From Maridesulfovibrio sp. (GTDB lineage: Bacteria; Desulfobacterota; Desulfovibrionia; Desulfovibrionales; Desulfovibrionaceae): a stretch of 64,000 bases of DNA. Below the pieces are notes generated by a model. The model saw only the letters and a program-made list of their open reading frames with translations. It was not told where the DNA came from and ran no database searches. The stretch is from contig NZ_OY763931.1 of NCBI RefSeq assembly GCF_963667685.1, positions 806,001-870,000 on the forward strand. The letters are read 5' to 3'. The stretch's first letter is position 1; each line of letters starts with the position of its first letter. Both the position numbers and the translations under genes were made by a program. Shown here in pieces: positions 15,932 through 23,427 of the stretch.

Positions 15932-16988
15932 AAGACTGCTATCCCCTAAGGACCAAATATATAAATACACACTTATCAAAAAGCTTGGCCAAGGTGGCTT
16001 TGGCCAAGTTTGGCTAGCTAAGGACGCCGCTGTCGATAGAGTTCTTGCTGTAAAAATAATAGAATCGTCAGGCAACATAATATCTGCGTTAAAAGAAGCC
16101 CGGATTGGTAATAAGCTATCACACGATAATCTTTCTAGAATTCATTATGCTGACGTCGTCAAAGAAAATGACATAGATCTAGTCATCATTGCGATGGATC
16201 ATTACGAGAGGGGAGATATCTCGCAGTTGGCAAATACAGACAACTTTATCCCTATCAAACAAACCATTCGAGTGATCATTGACGTTTTAAAAGGACTAGA
16301 TCATTTACATCGTCAAAATTTATATCATTGCGACATTAAACCAAACAACATCTTAATTAATGACAATGGGAGTGGAATTCTTACAGATTATGGAATTTCT
16401 TGCCCTTCATCTAATGGAGAATCTGTCTGTCCTGAATCTGTATACGTACTGCACATGTCCCCTGAAGTTCTCAAGGACAATAAAATAAACGCCCAAACTG
16501 ATATTTATCAATTAGGTCTGACTGCATTCAGAATGTTAACAGACTTAAAATTCCTCGAGAATAAAGATAATCTTCTTGGAAGATCTACCTATTACGAAAA
16601 AATAAAATCAGGAACTATAATATCAAACTCGGACTATTTAGACTTCATTCCGCGCCAGCTAAAAGCAATTATCAATAAAGCCTTAAAAAAAGAGCCTAGC
16701 CAACGTTACGGTTCAGCTATCGAGATGCGCAGAGCACTTGAATCATTACGTCTGATAGGCACTTGGACCGTTGACAATTCGAACAATTATCTTGGGGAAG
16801 ATAAAAGCTATTACTACCGATTTGAAATTTCACCAAGGCGGGCTGGCAATATTGATTTCACAGCATTTAAAACTAATAAATCCAGTGGTAAAGAAACAAG
16901 AGTCACTAAATATTGCGGGAAAAATATATCCAAACGAAAAGGGGACACTTTACGAAAACAATTCATGCAATACGTTGTGTGCGGCTAA
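15924..16988 (+). CDS. Ser/Thr protein kinase with unknown C-terminal domain
   Basis: 354 residues, soluble. The glycine loop is GQGGFGQVW (22-30), the ATP lysine K44 is in AVKII, the catalytic loop HCDIKPNN has D137, and the metal site D155 is in TDYG. MSPEVL takes the place of the usual APE motif. The kinase domain ends near 275. About 75 residues follow (YYYRFEISPRRAG... GKETRVTKYCGKN) that I do not recognise and which may bind a substrate or sensor ligand. It is coupled to the RNase H-like gene upstream. A Hanks-type kinase without membrane anchor on a mobile element recalls defence kinases such as Stk2, but the pairing here is different. Confidence 0.85.
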   Translation: MSKRLLSPKDQIYKYTLIKKLGQGGFGQVWLAKDAAVDRVLAVKIIESSGNIISALKEARIGNKLSHDNLSRIHYADVVKENDIDLVIIAMDHYERGDISQLANTDNFIPIKQTIRVIIDVLKGLDHLHRQNLYHCDIKPNNILINDNGSGILTDYGISCPSSNGESVCPESVYVLHMSPEVLKDNKINAQTDIYQLGLTAFRMLTDLKFLENKDNLLGRSTYYEKIKSGTIISNSDYLDFIPRQLKAIINKALKKEPSQRYGSAIEMRRALESLRLIGTWTVDNSNNYLGEDKSYYYRFEISPRRAGNIDFTAFKTNKSSGKETRVTKYCGKNISKRKGDTLRKQFMQYVVCG

Positions 16989-18097
16989 GCCACCCCATCA
17001 CTCAACCGATAACTAGTACTCCGCCCGCCTCCGGGGTTCTGGAGCAGTATTCCGCGCTCCTTCAAATCCTTGATGTCACGCAGAGCTGTATCTGTGGAGC
17101 ATTTTGCCAGCTTGGCGTATTTTGAAGAGTTCATGTATCCCTTGAAGTTTTCATCAAGCATGCGCTCAAGTACCCCCCGCTGACGTTCATTCACTGGTGA
17201 CTGCTGGGAGATCCGTTCCCACAGGCTGGCTTTGTGGAGTACATGGCTCAGCGTGGATTCGGCATTGATCAAGGCTTCTTTCAGGCAATCCAGAAACCAC
17301 TCCAGCCATTTGGTGATATCAGGCGTACCGCGCTGCTGCCTTTCCAGATGGGAATAGTAATCCTTGCGTTTCAGCTCAATCTGCGTGGACATGCTGTAAT
17401 AACGCTCCGCCGCTCCATCTGCACGGGCCAAGGCCATATCCGCGATGGTTCGCGCAATACGCCCGTTACCGTCTTCAAAGGGGTGAATGGTAACAAACCA
17501 CAGGTGGGCTATTCCAGCACGCAGAACCGGATCAGTATCATCTTCGCTCTCGAACCATTTCAGAAATCTAGCCATCTCTTGCTCAAGGCGATCCGCATGC
17601 GGTGCTTCAAAATGGACTTTCTCGCGTCCCATGGGCCCGGAGATTACCTGCATGGCTCCAACCTCCGCAGGTCGCCAGTCTGCAACGGTAATCCGTTTGA
17701 TGCCGCTGCGTCCGGTCGGAAAAAGTGCCGCGTGCCAGTCACAAAGCCGATCCTTGGTCAACGGCTCCGCGTATCGCTGCGTGGCATCGAGCATCATTTC
17801 AACTATGCCGTCCACATCACGCCCAGCCGGTTTCAACCCAGCAATATCGATTCCCAGTCGCTGAGCAATAGAGGACCGTACCTCCTCAGGGTTGAGGAGT
17901 TCCCCTTCTATGGCTGATGAATGAACTATGTCATTGGTAAGAGTCTTCAGGCCCGCTTCATTTCTCAGATCGAAGCCTAGATTCCCAATCTTACCCAGCA
18001 GCACGCCCTGCCGATGGCGGACGTCTGCCAGTTTGGAAATCAGCTTTTCTGCGTTCCATGAGAAATTTGGCCAGTCTTGATGTTGATGGAGGGGCAT
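16985..18097 (-). CDS. Fic family protein with DUF4172 N-terminus and winged-helix C-terminus
   Basis: 370 residues. The DUF4172 region is at about 5-75, the inhibitory motif S60-S-A-I-E64-G follows, and the Fic core HPFEDGNGR starts at His205. A C-terminal winged helix (about 300-365, YAKLAKCSTDTALRDIKDLKERGIL) probably binds DNA. This is a common chromosomal and island Fic type with regulated AMP transfer. The base composition is GC-richer than the genes on either side, suggesting separate acquisition. Its stop codon overlaps that of the convergent kinase by four bases. No clear ribosome binding site precedes the ATG. Confidence 0.92.
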   Translation of the reverse strand: MPLHQHQDWPNFSWNAEKLISKLADVRHRQGVLLGKIGNLGFDLRNEAGLKTLTNDIVHSSAIEGELLNPEEVRSSIAQRLGIDIAGLKPAGRDVDGIVEMMLDATQRYAEPLTKDRLCDWHAALFPTGRSGIKRITVADWRPAEVGAMQVISGPMGREKVHFEAPHADRLEQEMARFLKWFESEDDTDPVLRAGIAHLWFVTIHPFEDGNGRIARTIADMALARADGAAERYYSMSTQIELKRKDYYSHLERQQRGTPDITKWLEWFLDCLKEALINAESTLSHVLHKASLWERISQQSPVNERQRGVLERMLDENFKGYMNSSKYAKLAKCSTDTALRDIKDLKERGILLQNPGGGRSTSYRLSDGVA

Positions 18098-18111
18098 TGT
18101 TTTTGGGGGTG

Positions 18112-18202
18112 TTTGCGGTGAATGTTGGGGTTATTCGCCGCAGGTTTTGCGGTGATTGTAGAGAGTATTTGGGGCAATGGCAAATAATGAATATTTTGCG
18201 GT
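18112..18202. repeat. Three copies of TTTGCGGT upstream of the second fic gene
   Basis: TTTGCGGT occurs at 18112, 18146 and 18195 in the 130 bases between the fic gene and the nuclease gene. On the fic coding strand the word is ACCGCAAA. The copies lie where the fic promoter should be and may be operator sites for its winged-helix domain. Confidence 0.4.
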
Positions 18203-18230
18203 TTATGTTGATCCATTTTTACTAGCTATA

Positions 18231-19925
18231 TTAATTTAAATTTTCGTTAAGAATTTTCAAAAATTGAATGGGGACTGGCAACCTATAATGCCTACACCCC
18301 AAAAGTATTATAGGCAAAAAATTATATTTGACAGCAGACATGTTTTCAAAAAAATCAGTCTCTTCACATTCTCCAAAGATTACTTTCAAAAAATCTTCTT
18401 TTGATTCTTCCACCGGTACGCCAGAAAAAGTAGAACCATGTGAACCTAAATCATTATAAAATCTTTCTTCTGAATTTTTATTAGGATACCAAAATTGAAA
18501 ATTACAATGTTGAAGATCATTTTCTTTAATTCTCTGAATTTTACTATAGATATCATCAAAATTAAAAATTGCAGCAAAGGCAGCACAAAAAGGTAATAAA
18601 ATACTTCCAGCTGTCATTTCTTCTCGGTAAGAATCGGTAGACTCAAGAGGATGATCTAAAACATCAATATATGAATGAAGGTTACATGTATATCTACCAT
18701 GCCTAATATAACTAAACTCAAATAACGAAACTATTTCATTTAACCATTCTTTTAAATCATAATGATTAGTACGATCAAAACCAAGAAAAAGTAGAGCTAA
18801 AGAAATATCTATTGCTTGATCATCTTTAAAGGGAGAACATAAAGTAGGATTGTTGACGATCAGCTGTTTTAATGCAGAATATTGCGCACGCAATTTCTCC
18901 CTTAATATCTCTATCATATCATCATAGCCTTGCGTAAGTTGGTTGCTAAAAAAAACAAACCATAACCCATGCATAGCCATCCGACTTAAAACATCAAACA
19001 TCCTAAAATTAACCGCCACCTTACATGGCAATCCAACAGTCTTCGACATACCATGCTTAACTTCTGCAAGAGGTATTATTTTAGAGTTCAATTCTGTTGT
19101 TATTTGATCATAAACCACAAAAACAGAGAAGAAAGACGACTGTATCTGCTTAGATAATTTGTCTTTTTCATTGAAAGACTCACTCGCGACGTTCCAAGCA
19201 TGAAGCAAGGACAACTCTGCGGCTTTGTATGCTGCCTCTAAATTGTTATCTCTTCTACACCACGAAAATAACATCCATAAGCAGATACAGATCTGTCGCA
19301 ACGATATTAAAACAGTCCTTTTATCTTCCGAATTTGACAAGATAGCTGAAATCAGTTGCGAAAAATATTTGCAAGAAACATCAGGCTCATCCAATAGAGC
19401 TAAAGATTTTCGGAGCGAAGATTGAAAATTTGAAGGTAAAAGTTCCTCTCGCAAAAAACCAGCCAAAATAATATCAGCTAGCCGATCTCCATGCCACTCT
19501 TGAAACTCAACTCCATCCCTTGAATTACGATCGAGAAATCCTTCAACCTGCGGCCGAACCTGTTCCTTTATCTCTCCTCCAAAACATAGACAGATAACGA
19601 TGGGTTTTCCTCGGTGCTCAACAGGAAGCCTATTTGGTATATACGAATCAAGAATTTCCTCTAACGATGGTCTTAAAGCTTGCTCAGAATTCCCACTCCA
19701 TGAGGTCCGAGTTAGATCTCCCGATTTAACAGAAAGCAAATAGACTCGTTCGACATCATCCTCAAAACAACCAACTGCGGCGATATCAACACCATCCTGT
19801 CGTGTTCCTCTCCCAGGCCTAGAAAAAACAGTTAGCCCTAACTCACTCAACAGATCAGGAAGAATTGCATCCAATTCATCGCGTTCCTTTAAAGAGGCAA
19901 GGTATTCTCTTAAAACTAATTTCAT
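18231..19925 (-). CDS. PD-(D/E)XK-like nuclease, second gene of a two-gene operon
   Basis: 564 residues. The N-terminal about 160 residues look like a restriction-endonuclease fold: LLSELGLTVFSRPG, then D47 in DGVDIAA and K67 in LLSVKSGD, giving the D...x-V-K arrangement with Ser in place of the usual acidic residue. YIPNRLPVEHRGKPIVICLCFGG continues the fold. The remaining 400 residues are helical, with no motif I can name. The start ATG overlaps the upstream gene's stop by four bases (ATGA), so both proteins are made together. It is strongly AT-rich. A DNA-cleaving defence effector is plausible but unproven. Confidence 0.62.
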   Translation of the reverse strand: MKLVLREYLASLKERDELDAILPDLLSELGLTVFSRPGRGTRQDGVDIAAVGCFEDDVERVYLLSVKSGDLTRTSWSGNSEQALRPSLEEILDSYIPNRLPVEHRGKPIVICLCFGGEIKEQVRPQVEGFLDRNSRDGVEFQEWHGDRLADIILAGFLREELLPSNFQSSLRKSLALLDEPDVSCKYFSQLISAILSNSEDKRTVLISLRQICICLWMLFSWCRRDNNLEAAYKAAELSLLHAWNVASESFNEKDKLSKQIQSSFFSVFVVYDQITTELNSKIIPLAEVKHGMSKTVGLPCKVAVNFRMFDVLSRMAMHGLWFVFFSNQLTQGYDDMIEILREKLRAQYSALKQLIVNNPTLCSPFKDDQAIDISLALLFLGFDRTNHYDLKEWLNEIVSLFEFSYIRHGRYTCNLHSYIDVLDHPLESTDSYREEMTAGSILLPFCAAFAAIFNFDDIYSKIQRIKENDLQHCNFQFWYPNKNSEERFYNDLGSHGSTFSGVPVEESKEDFLKVIFGECEETDFFENMSAVKYNFLPIILLGCRHYRLPVPIQFLKILNENLN

Positions 19926-21646
19926 GATTCACACCCTTCAATGCGAAAAATAGAAGAATAATAATCTAAACGAATTGGATCTAATATATCTAACGAAGGA
20001 TATTCTATGGAATGCGTAAATGATTGAAGTGGGAATTCAGCTCGCTTTGGTTCATCGCTTAACTCATTAGTATATGTTATAGAAGCCTCTCCATACAAAA
20101 GAACAACACTTTGGGCAATTGAAGCAAAGATAGAATTATTTCTAGCTTCTTTATGAATTTCACTTTGTCTTAAATACTCTTTATGCTGATATACATTTAA
20201 ATCTGCTGCCGAAGGCTTGAACTCTTTGAAGCCCTTCATCTTTTCAAATTCATCATGATATACACTCAACCTTTCTAATAAATCATCACACCACTTTTGT
20301 GTTGCAATATTGAAATTTCTTTTTTCAGCAAAGATATATTTCCGCAACTCTCCTGGGTAATTTAATAACATCAAGTCAAAAAAAATATTGTCTAAATCAT
20401 TCGTATAAACCTTTGGAGCACATTCATAGATAGAAAGAAAATAACTCCCAGCAGAAACAGGAAACATAACCAGCCAACCACAGCATTTACGAGCTAAAAA
20501 TAAATAATCTACATCTTCTGATATTTGAGATTCATCCAAATTTAGGAGCAATTTATTGTGTGCTGATGCAACAATGTCATGAACTGCACGGCACAATTTA
20601 ACTCTTTTAGACAAAAACCATTTAGTTACAATTTTTTTTAAAACATTCTCATTATCTATAATTTCATTAACAGTCCCATCAAAAGAACCAATAGCTATCT
20701 CCCTATTTTGGATAAGAATATACTTTAAATAAGACACAGCATATTCACAAAGGTGAGTCGAAATCATCTCGGCCAAAATATTGTCTATCAAATCAAGAGT
20801 GCCTGAATGCTCACAATTAACACTTTTAAGTTCTGCTAAGAACTCGATTTTTAATTCATCAGAAAAGTATTTACTTTCTCTAAACAGTAAAGATGCTACT
20901 GCATGTATTACATAAGGACCTTTCTTCTCGAACACGTTAAGACAAAATTCCTTAAAAGACTTACTATCAATATTATCTTTTTTGTATATCTCAAATGCAG
21001 ACTGCAATAGAATTGATAACAGATGATCAGATTTCGCAACTGTAGCTTTGCTAACAAGAGCATCAAAGGCCTTTTTTAAAGCTTGTTTCTCCTCACCATA
21101 TTCCAAATATCCAAGGGCACTTGTTGCACCAATTTTGAACTTATATCTTGAATCATGTAATAGCTCAATAGTTGTGCTTAAATACTTATCTAAATCAAAT
21201 CTTGACCCTGCAATTAGAACTCGTGTGAGAATTTCTGAATCAATGTCCTGAGTCTTTAATAGCTCATTTAAAGCTTGTTTAGGGCGGTCTTTAGAACCAA
21301 AACAAAACTCAGCGAATTCAGGATATAAAATCCCTGCCGCTAAATCATTTCCAGCTTCAACAGTTAAGTGAGTCACGCACTGCATAACATCAGCAACTGG
21401 AGCATCAATAAATCGAAGACATTTCCCAAAAAAATGGCGTGTACCAAAAAAATCAATGTTAGAATCATCGTTCCTTAAATCCATAAACTCAGAAACGACA
21501 TCTATTTTTTTTTGATTATGTAAAAATGCTAATTCTTCACCTATAGATTCTCTCAATTCAATATTTTCTCTATATATTGACTTCAATTCCTTTAAAAAAA
21601 TACCATCGGAATATGCTTGGATAATCTTATGCCGAAACTCGCTCAT
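19922..21646 (-). CDS. Large helical protein of unknown function, first gene of a two-gene operon
   Basis: About 574 residues. The start at 21646 is chosen because GGAG lies nine bases upstream; an in-frame ATG at 21685 would add 13 residues but has no ribosome binding site. The protein is almost wholly helical with regularly spaced pairs such as EILTRVLIAGS..., KFKIGATSALGYLEYGEEKQALKKAFDAL and YVIHAVASLLFRES, suggesting HEAT-like repeats over about residues 120-330. No catalytic motif is visible. It is coupled to the nuclease gene and lies at the attR end of the element, a common place for defence cargo. Family not recognised. Confidence 0.6.
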   Translation of the reverse strand: MSEFRHKIIQAYSDGIFLKELKSIYRENIELRESIGEELAFLHNQKKIDVVSEFMDLRNDDSNIDFFGTRHFFGKCLRFIDAPVADVMQCVTHLTVEAGNDLAAGILYPEFAEFCFGSKDRPKQALNELLKTQDIDSEILTRVLIAGSRFDLDKYLSTTIELLHDSRYKFKIGATSALGYLEYGEEKQALKKAFDALVSKATVAKSDHLLSILLQSAFEIYKKDNIDSKSFKEFCLNVFEKKGPYVIHAVASLLFRESKYFSDELKIEFLAELKSVNCEHSGTLDLIDNILAEMISTHLCEYAVSYLKYILIQNREIAIGSFDGTVNEIIDNENVLKKIVTKWFLSKRVKLCRAVHDIVASAHNKLLLNLDESQISEDVDYLFLARKCCGWLVMFPVSAGSYFLSIYECAPKVYTNDLDNIFFDLMLLNYPGELRKYIFAEKRNFNIATQKWCDDLLERLSVYHDEFEKMKGFKEFKPSAADLNVYQHKEYLRQSEIHKEARNNSIFASIAQSVVLLYGEASITYTNELSDEPKRAEFPLQSFTHSIEYPSLDILDPIRLDYYSSIFRIEGCES

Positions 21647-21694
21647 ATGCCGTATCTCCAGTTGCAAATCTTTATTGATACGCATTTGCTATAC

Positions 21695-21720
21695 TGTAAA
21701 TACGAACGCCGTGTAAATAC
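21695..21720. promoter_or_regulatory. Direct repeat TGTAAATAC upstream of the two-gene operon
   Basis: TGTAAATAC occurs at 21695-21703 and 21712-21720, 17 bases apart, just before the first gene of the reverse-strand operon. On that strand the word is GTATTTACA. The spacing suits a repressor site or overlaps the -35/-10 region. Confidence 0.35.
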
Positions 21721-21770
21721 ATTCCCATATTTTCAAAAAAAATGATATTCTTCTCATGATTTTTACCCTG

Positions 21771-21791
21771 CACGAGTACTCACACGAGTAC
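21771..21791. promoter_or_regulatory. Right-end repeats, candidate integrase arm sites
   Basis: CACGAGTAC occurs twice (21771-21779, 21783-21791), and across the junction the word GTACTCACAC (21776-21785) is the exact reverse complement of GTGTGAGTAC at 4721-4730. This gives related words at both ends of the element, just inside the core repeats. Confidence 0.5.
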
Positions 21792-21853
21792 ACCAATTTC
21801 TTAATCATAAAAAATCATATAATCCCGACACCATACCTCATCAATTCTATGTC

Positions 21854-21974
21854 CCCCGCCTCCACCATTTCATTGATTTCTTACTGTCCCATACAGTTTC
21901 GCAAAGAACGCTAACCCCTTATTATTCATACGAATAGCAAGGTTTTTTTCGTTTTTCTACGTTCGTTATAGTTC
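21854..21974 (+). repeat. attR: right copy of the flanking direct repeat
   Basis: Begins with the last 14 bases of ssrA (CCCCGCCTCCACCA) and continues for about 107 bases matching the region after ssrA, including a degenerate copy of its terminator. It marks the right end of the element. Confidence 0.93.
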
Positions 21975-22139
21975 AGCTACTCCTATACAAAAACTACAAG
22001 TCATAATGAACACACCAAGTAGTTCAATTGAGGAACGGAGCATTTCTTATAAAATATACTCTGGACCACAACTGGCGTTCAGGGTAAAGAGTTGAAGACG
22101 TTGAGAAATAACAAAAAACAAATATATGGTAGCTTGAAT

Positions 22140-22940
22140 ATGACTATACTTAATCGCTCCTGGAATATTGTTGAACAGATTCGCTCCAACGCACCGCTTG
22201 TACACAGCATAACCAACTATGTGGTTATGAATAATACAGCCAATGCTCTTCTGGCTATTGGAGCATCCCCCATTATGGCCCATGCACAGGAGGAGATGGT
22301 GGAAATGGTAGGCATCTCCAACAGCCTTGTTCTGAATATAGGGACGCTCAGCGAACCATGGATTTCCAGCATGCTTGTTGCCGGGAAAGCGGCAAAGGCT
22401 GAATCTAAGCCGGTTATTTTTGACCCGGTGGGCGTAGGCGCAAGCACATTTCGGACGCAAACCTGTACGAAGATTATTCAGGAAGTTTCCCCTGATCTTA
22501 TTCGCGGTAACCCCTCAGAAATTATGGCTATGGCCGGGGCAGACGGACAGACTAAAGGCGTGGACTCCATGCACGCGACACAAACGGCGGAAGAAGCCGC
22601 TAAATATCTTGCAGAACATTTTGATTGTGTTGTGGCTGTTAGCGGAGAACAGGATATGATTGTGTCCGCTACAGAGATCGTATGGTTACAGGGCGGCAGC
22701 CCCTTGATGCCCAAAGTGACCGGCATGGGATGCACCGCATCCGCCATTTGCGGAGCCTGTGCTGCCGTAGCGGATACCACGTTTGATGCTGCCGTGGCGG
22801 CCATGGTCATCATGAACAGTGCTGGCGGAATGGCTGCTGCCAAGGCTGACGGTCCCGGCAGCTTTCAGATGCATTTCCTCGATGCATTGTATTCACTTGA
22901 TAAAGATAGTTTGATCTCTAATTGCACGGTGAAAGCCTAA
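22140..22940 (+). CDS. thiM: Hydroxyethylthiazole kinase
   Basis: 266 residues from ATG 22140; a TTG at 22092 would add 16 residues. It phosphorylates the thiazole moiety for salvage into thiamine. Family patterns are complete: PLVHSITNYVVMNNTANALLA near the start, VIFDPVGVGASTFR, IRGNPSEIMAM, and the C-terminal VTGMGCTASAICGA with the catalytic Cys loop. It is a single gene next to attR, with no thiE or thiD beside it and no TPP riboswitch visible upstream. The ribosome binding site is weak. Confidence 0.93.
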   Translation: MTILNRSWNIVEQIRSNAPLVHSITNYVVMNNTANALLAIGASPIMAHAQEEMVEMVGISNSLVLNIGTLSEPWISSMLVAGKAAKAESKPVIFDPVGVGASTFRTQTCTKIIQEVSPDLIRGNPSEIMAMAGADGQTKGVDSMHATQTAEEAAKYLAEHFDCVVAVSGEQDMIVSATEIVWLQGGSPLMPKVTGMGCTASAICGACAAVADTTFDAAVAAMVIMNSAGGMAAAKADGPGSFQMHFLDALYSLDKDSLISNCTVKA

Positions 22941-22949
22941 CCGCGTGGA

Positions 22950-23002
22950 CATCAGTGGTTTGACGTCAAAACTGATGAGTTTCCCTGCCCCCTGCGGGGG
23001 GC
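22950..23002. promoter_or_regulatory. Nested palindrome and GC hairpin after thiM
   Basis: CATCAGT at 22950 and ACTGATG at 22971 flank the perfect palindrome TTTGACGTCAAA (22959-22970). Nine bases later GCCCCC-TGC-G-GGGGGC (22987-23002) forms a short GC hairpin without a T run. The pair may end thiM transcription or be an operator. Confidence 0.4.
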
Positions 23003-23427
23003 CGTAAAACTAAGTCCCCCCTCTCTAGTCTGCTGCACAGCCCATTCTTAAGGTAGTGCTTTCTTCTTCTTTTTTTTGCTCACTTGTATCAGTATCATCT
23101 ATACAAAAACTAAGCATACATACCCAACATATATCATTAGAATTCGCTTTTGAATTGATTCCATCAAGCTTCTAAACTCTTTACTCATTTGGCATAGGAT
23201 TTATCTATAAGACATATAGACTAAAGCTATTTCTAATCCTTTGAAATGTTACGTTTTAATGACAAAATTGTGACCATCCCAGATAACACCTTTTGAACTT
23301 TCTTATACGTGTTTTTTTTAACAGATTGTAATGATAGTATTTTTTGTTATGATAGCTTCCTACAGGAATATATATTTCCAATATAGCAGTGACAATTACG
23401 TAACTGCTTAATCAAGGAGGCCATCCT
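23003..23427. other. 425-base gap upstream of fdhA
   Basis: AT-rich, with no supported gene and no repeat that I can see. It should hold the fdhA promoter and its control sites. AAGGAGG lies just before the fdhA ATG. Confidence 0.4.

Larger units (their letters stand above)
4571..21880. mobile_element. Integrative mobilizable element inserted at the 3' end of ssrA
   Basis: The last 14 bases of ssrA plus the 108 bases after them (4571-4692) are repeated at 21854-21974. A P4-type integrase lies beside the left copy. Between the copies are an AlpA-type regulator, a DUF3987 protein, mobilization genes and cargo of mixed base composition. No type IV secretion genes are present, so transfer would depend on a helper element. 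The ends given assume crossover inside the first 27 identical bases. Confidence 0.9.

Noticed and set aside
4585-21853. Complete conjugative element
   Set aside because: No VirB4, VirD4 or other mating-pair genes are found; only relaxase and accessory mob genes are present.
21980-22139. TPP riboswitch upstream of thiM
   Set aside because: The conserved CUGAGA and ACCUGA(U)CUGG elements are absent; only a weak ribosome binding site is seen.
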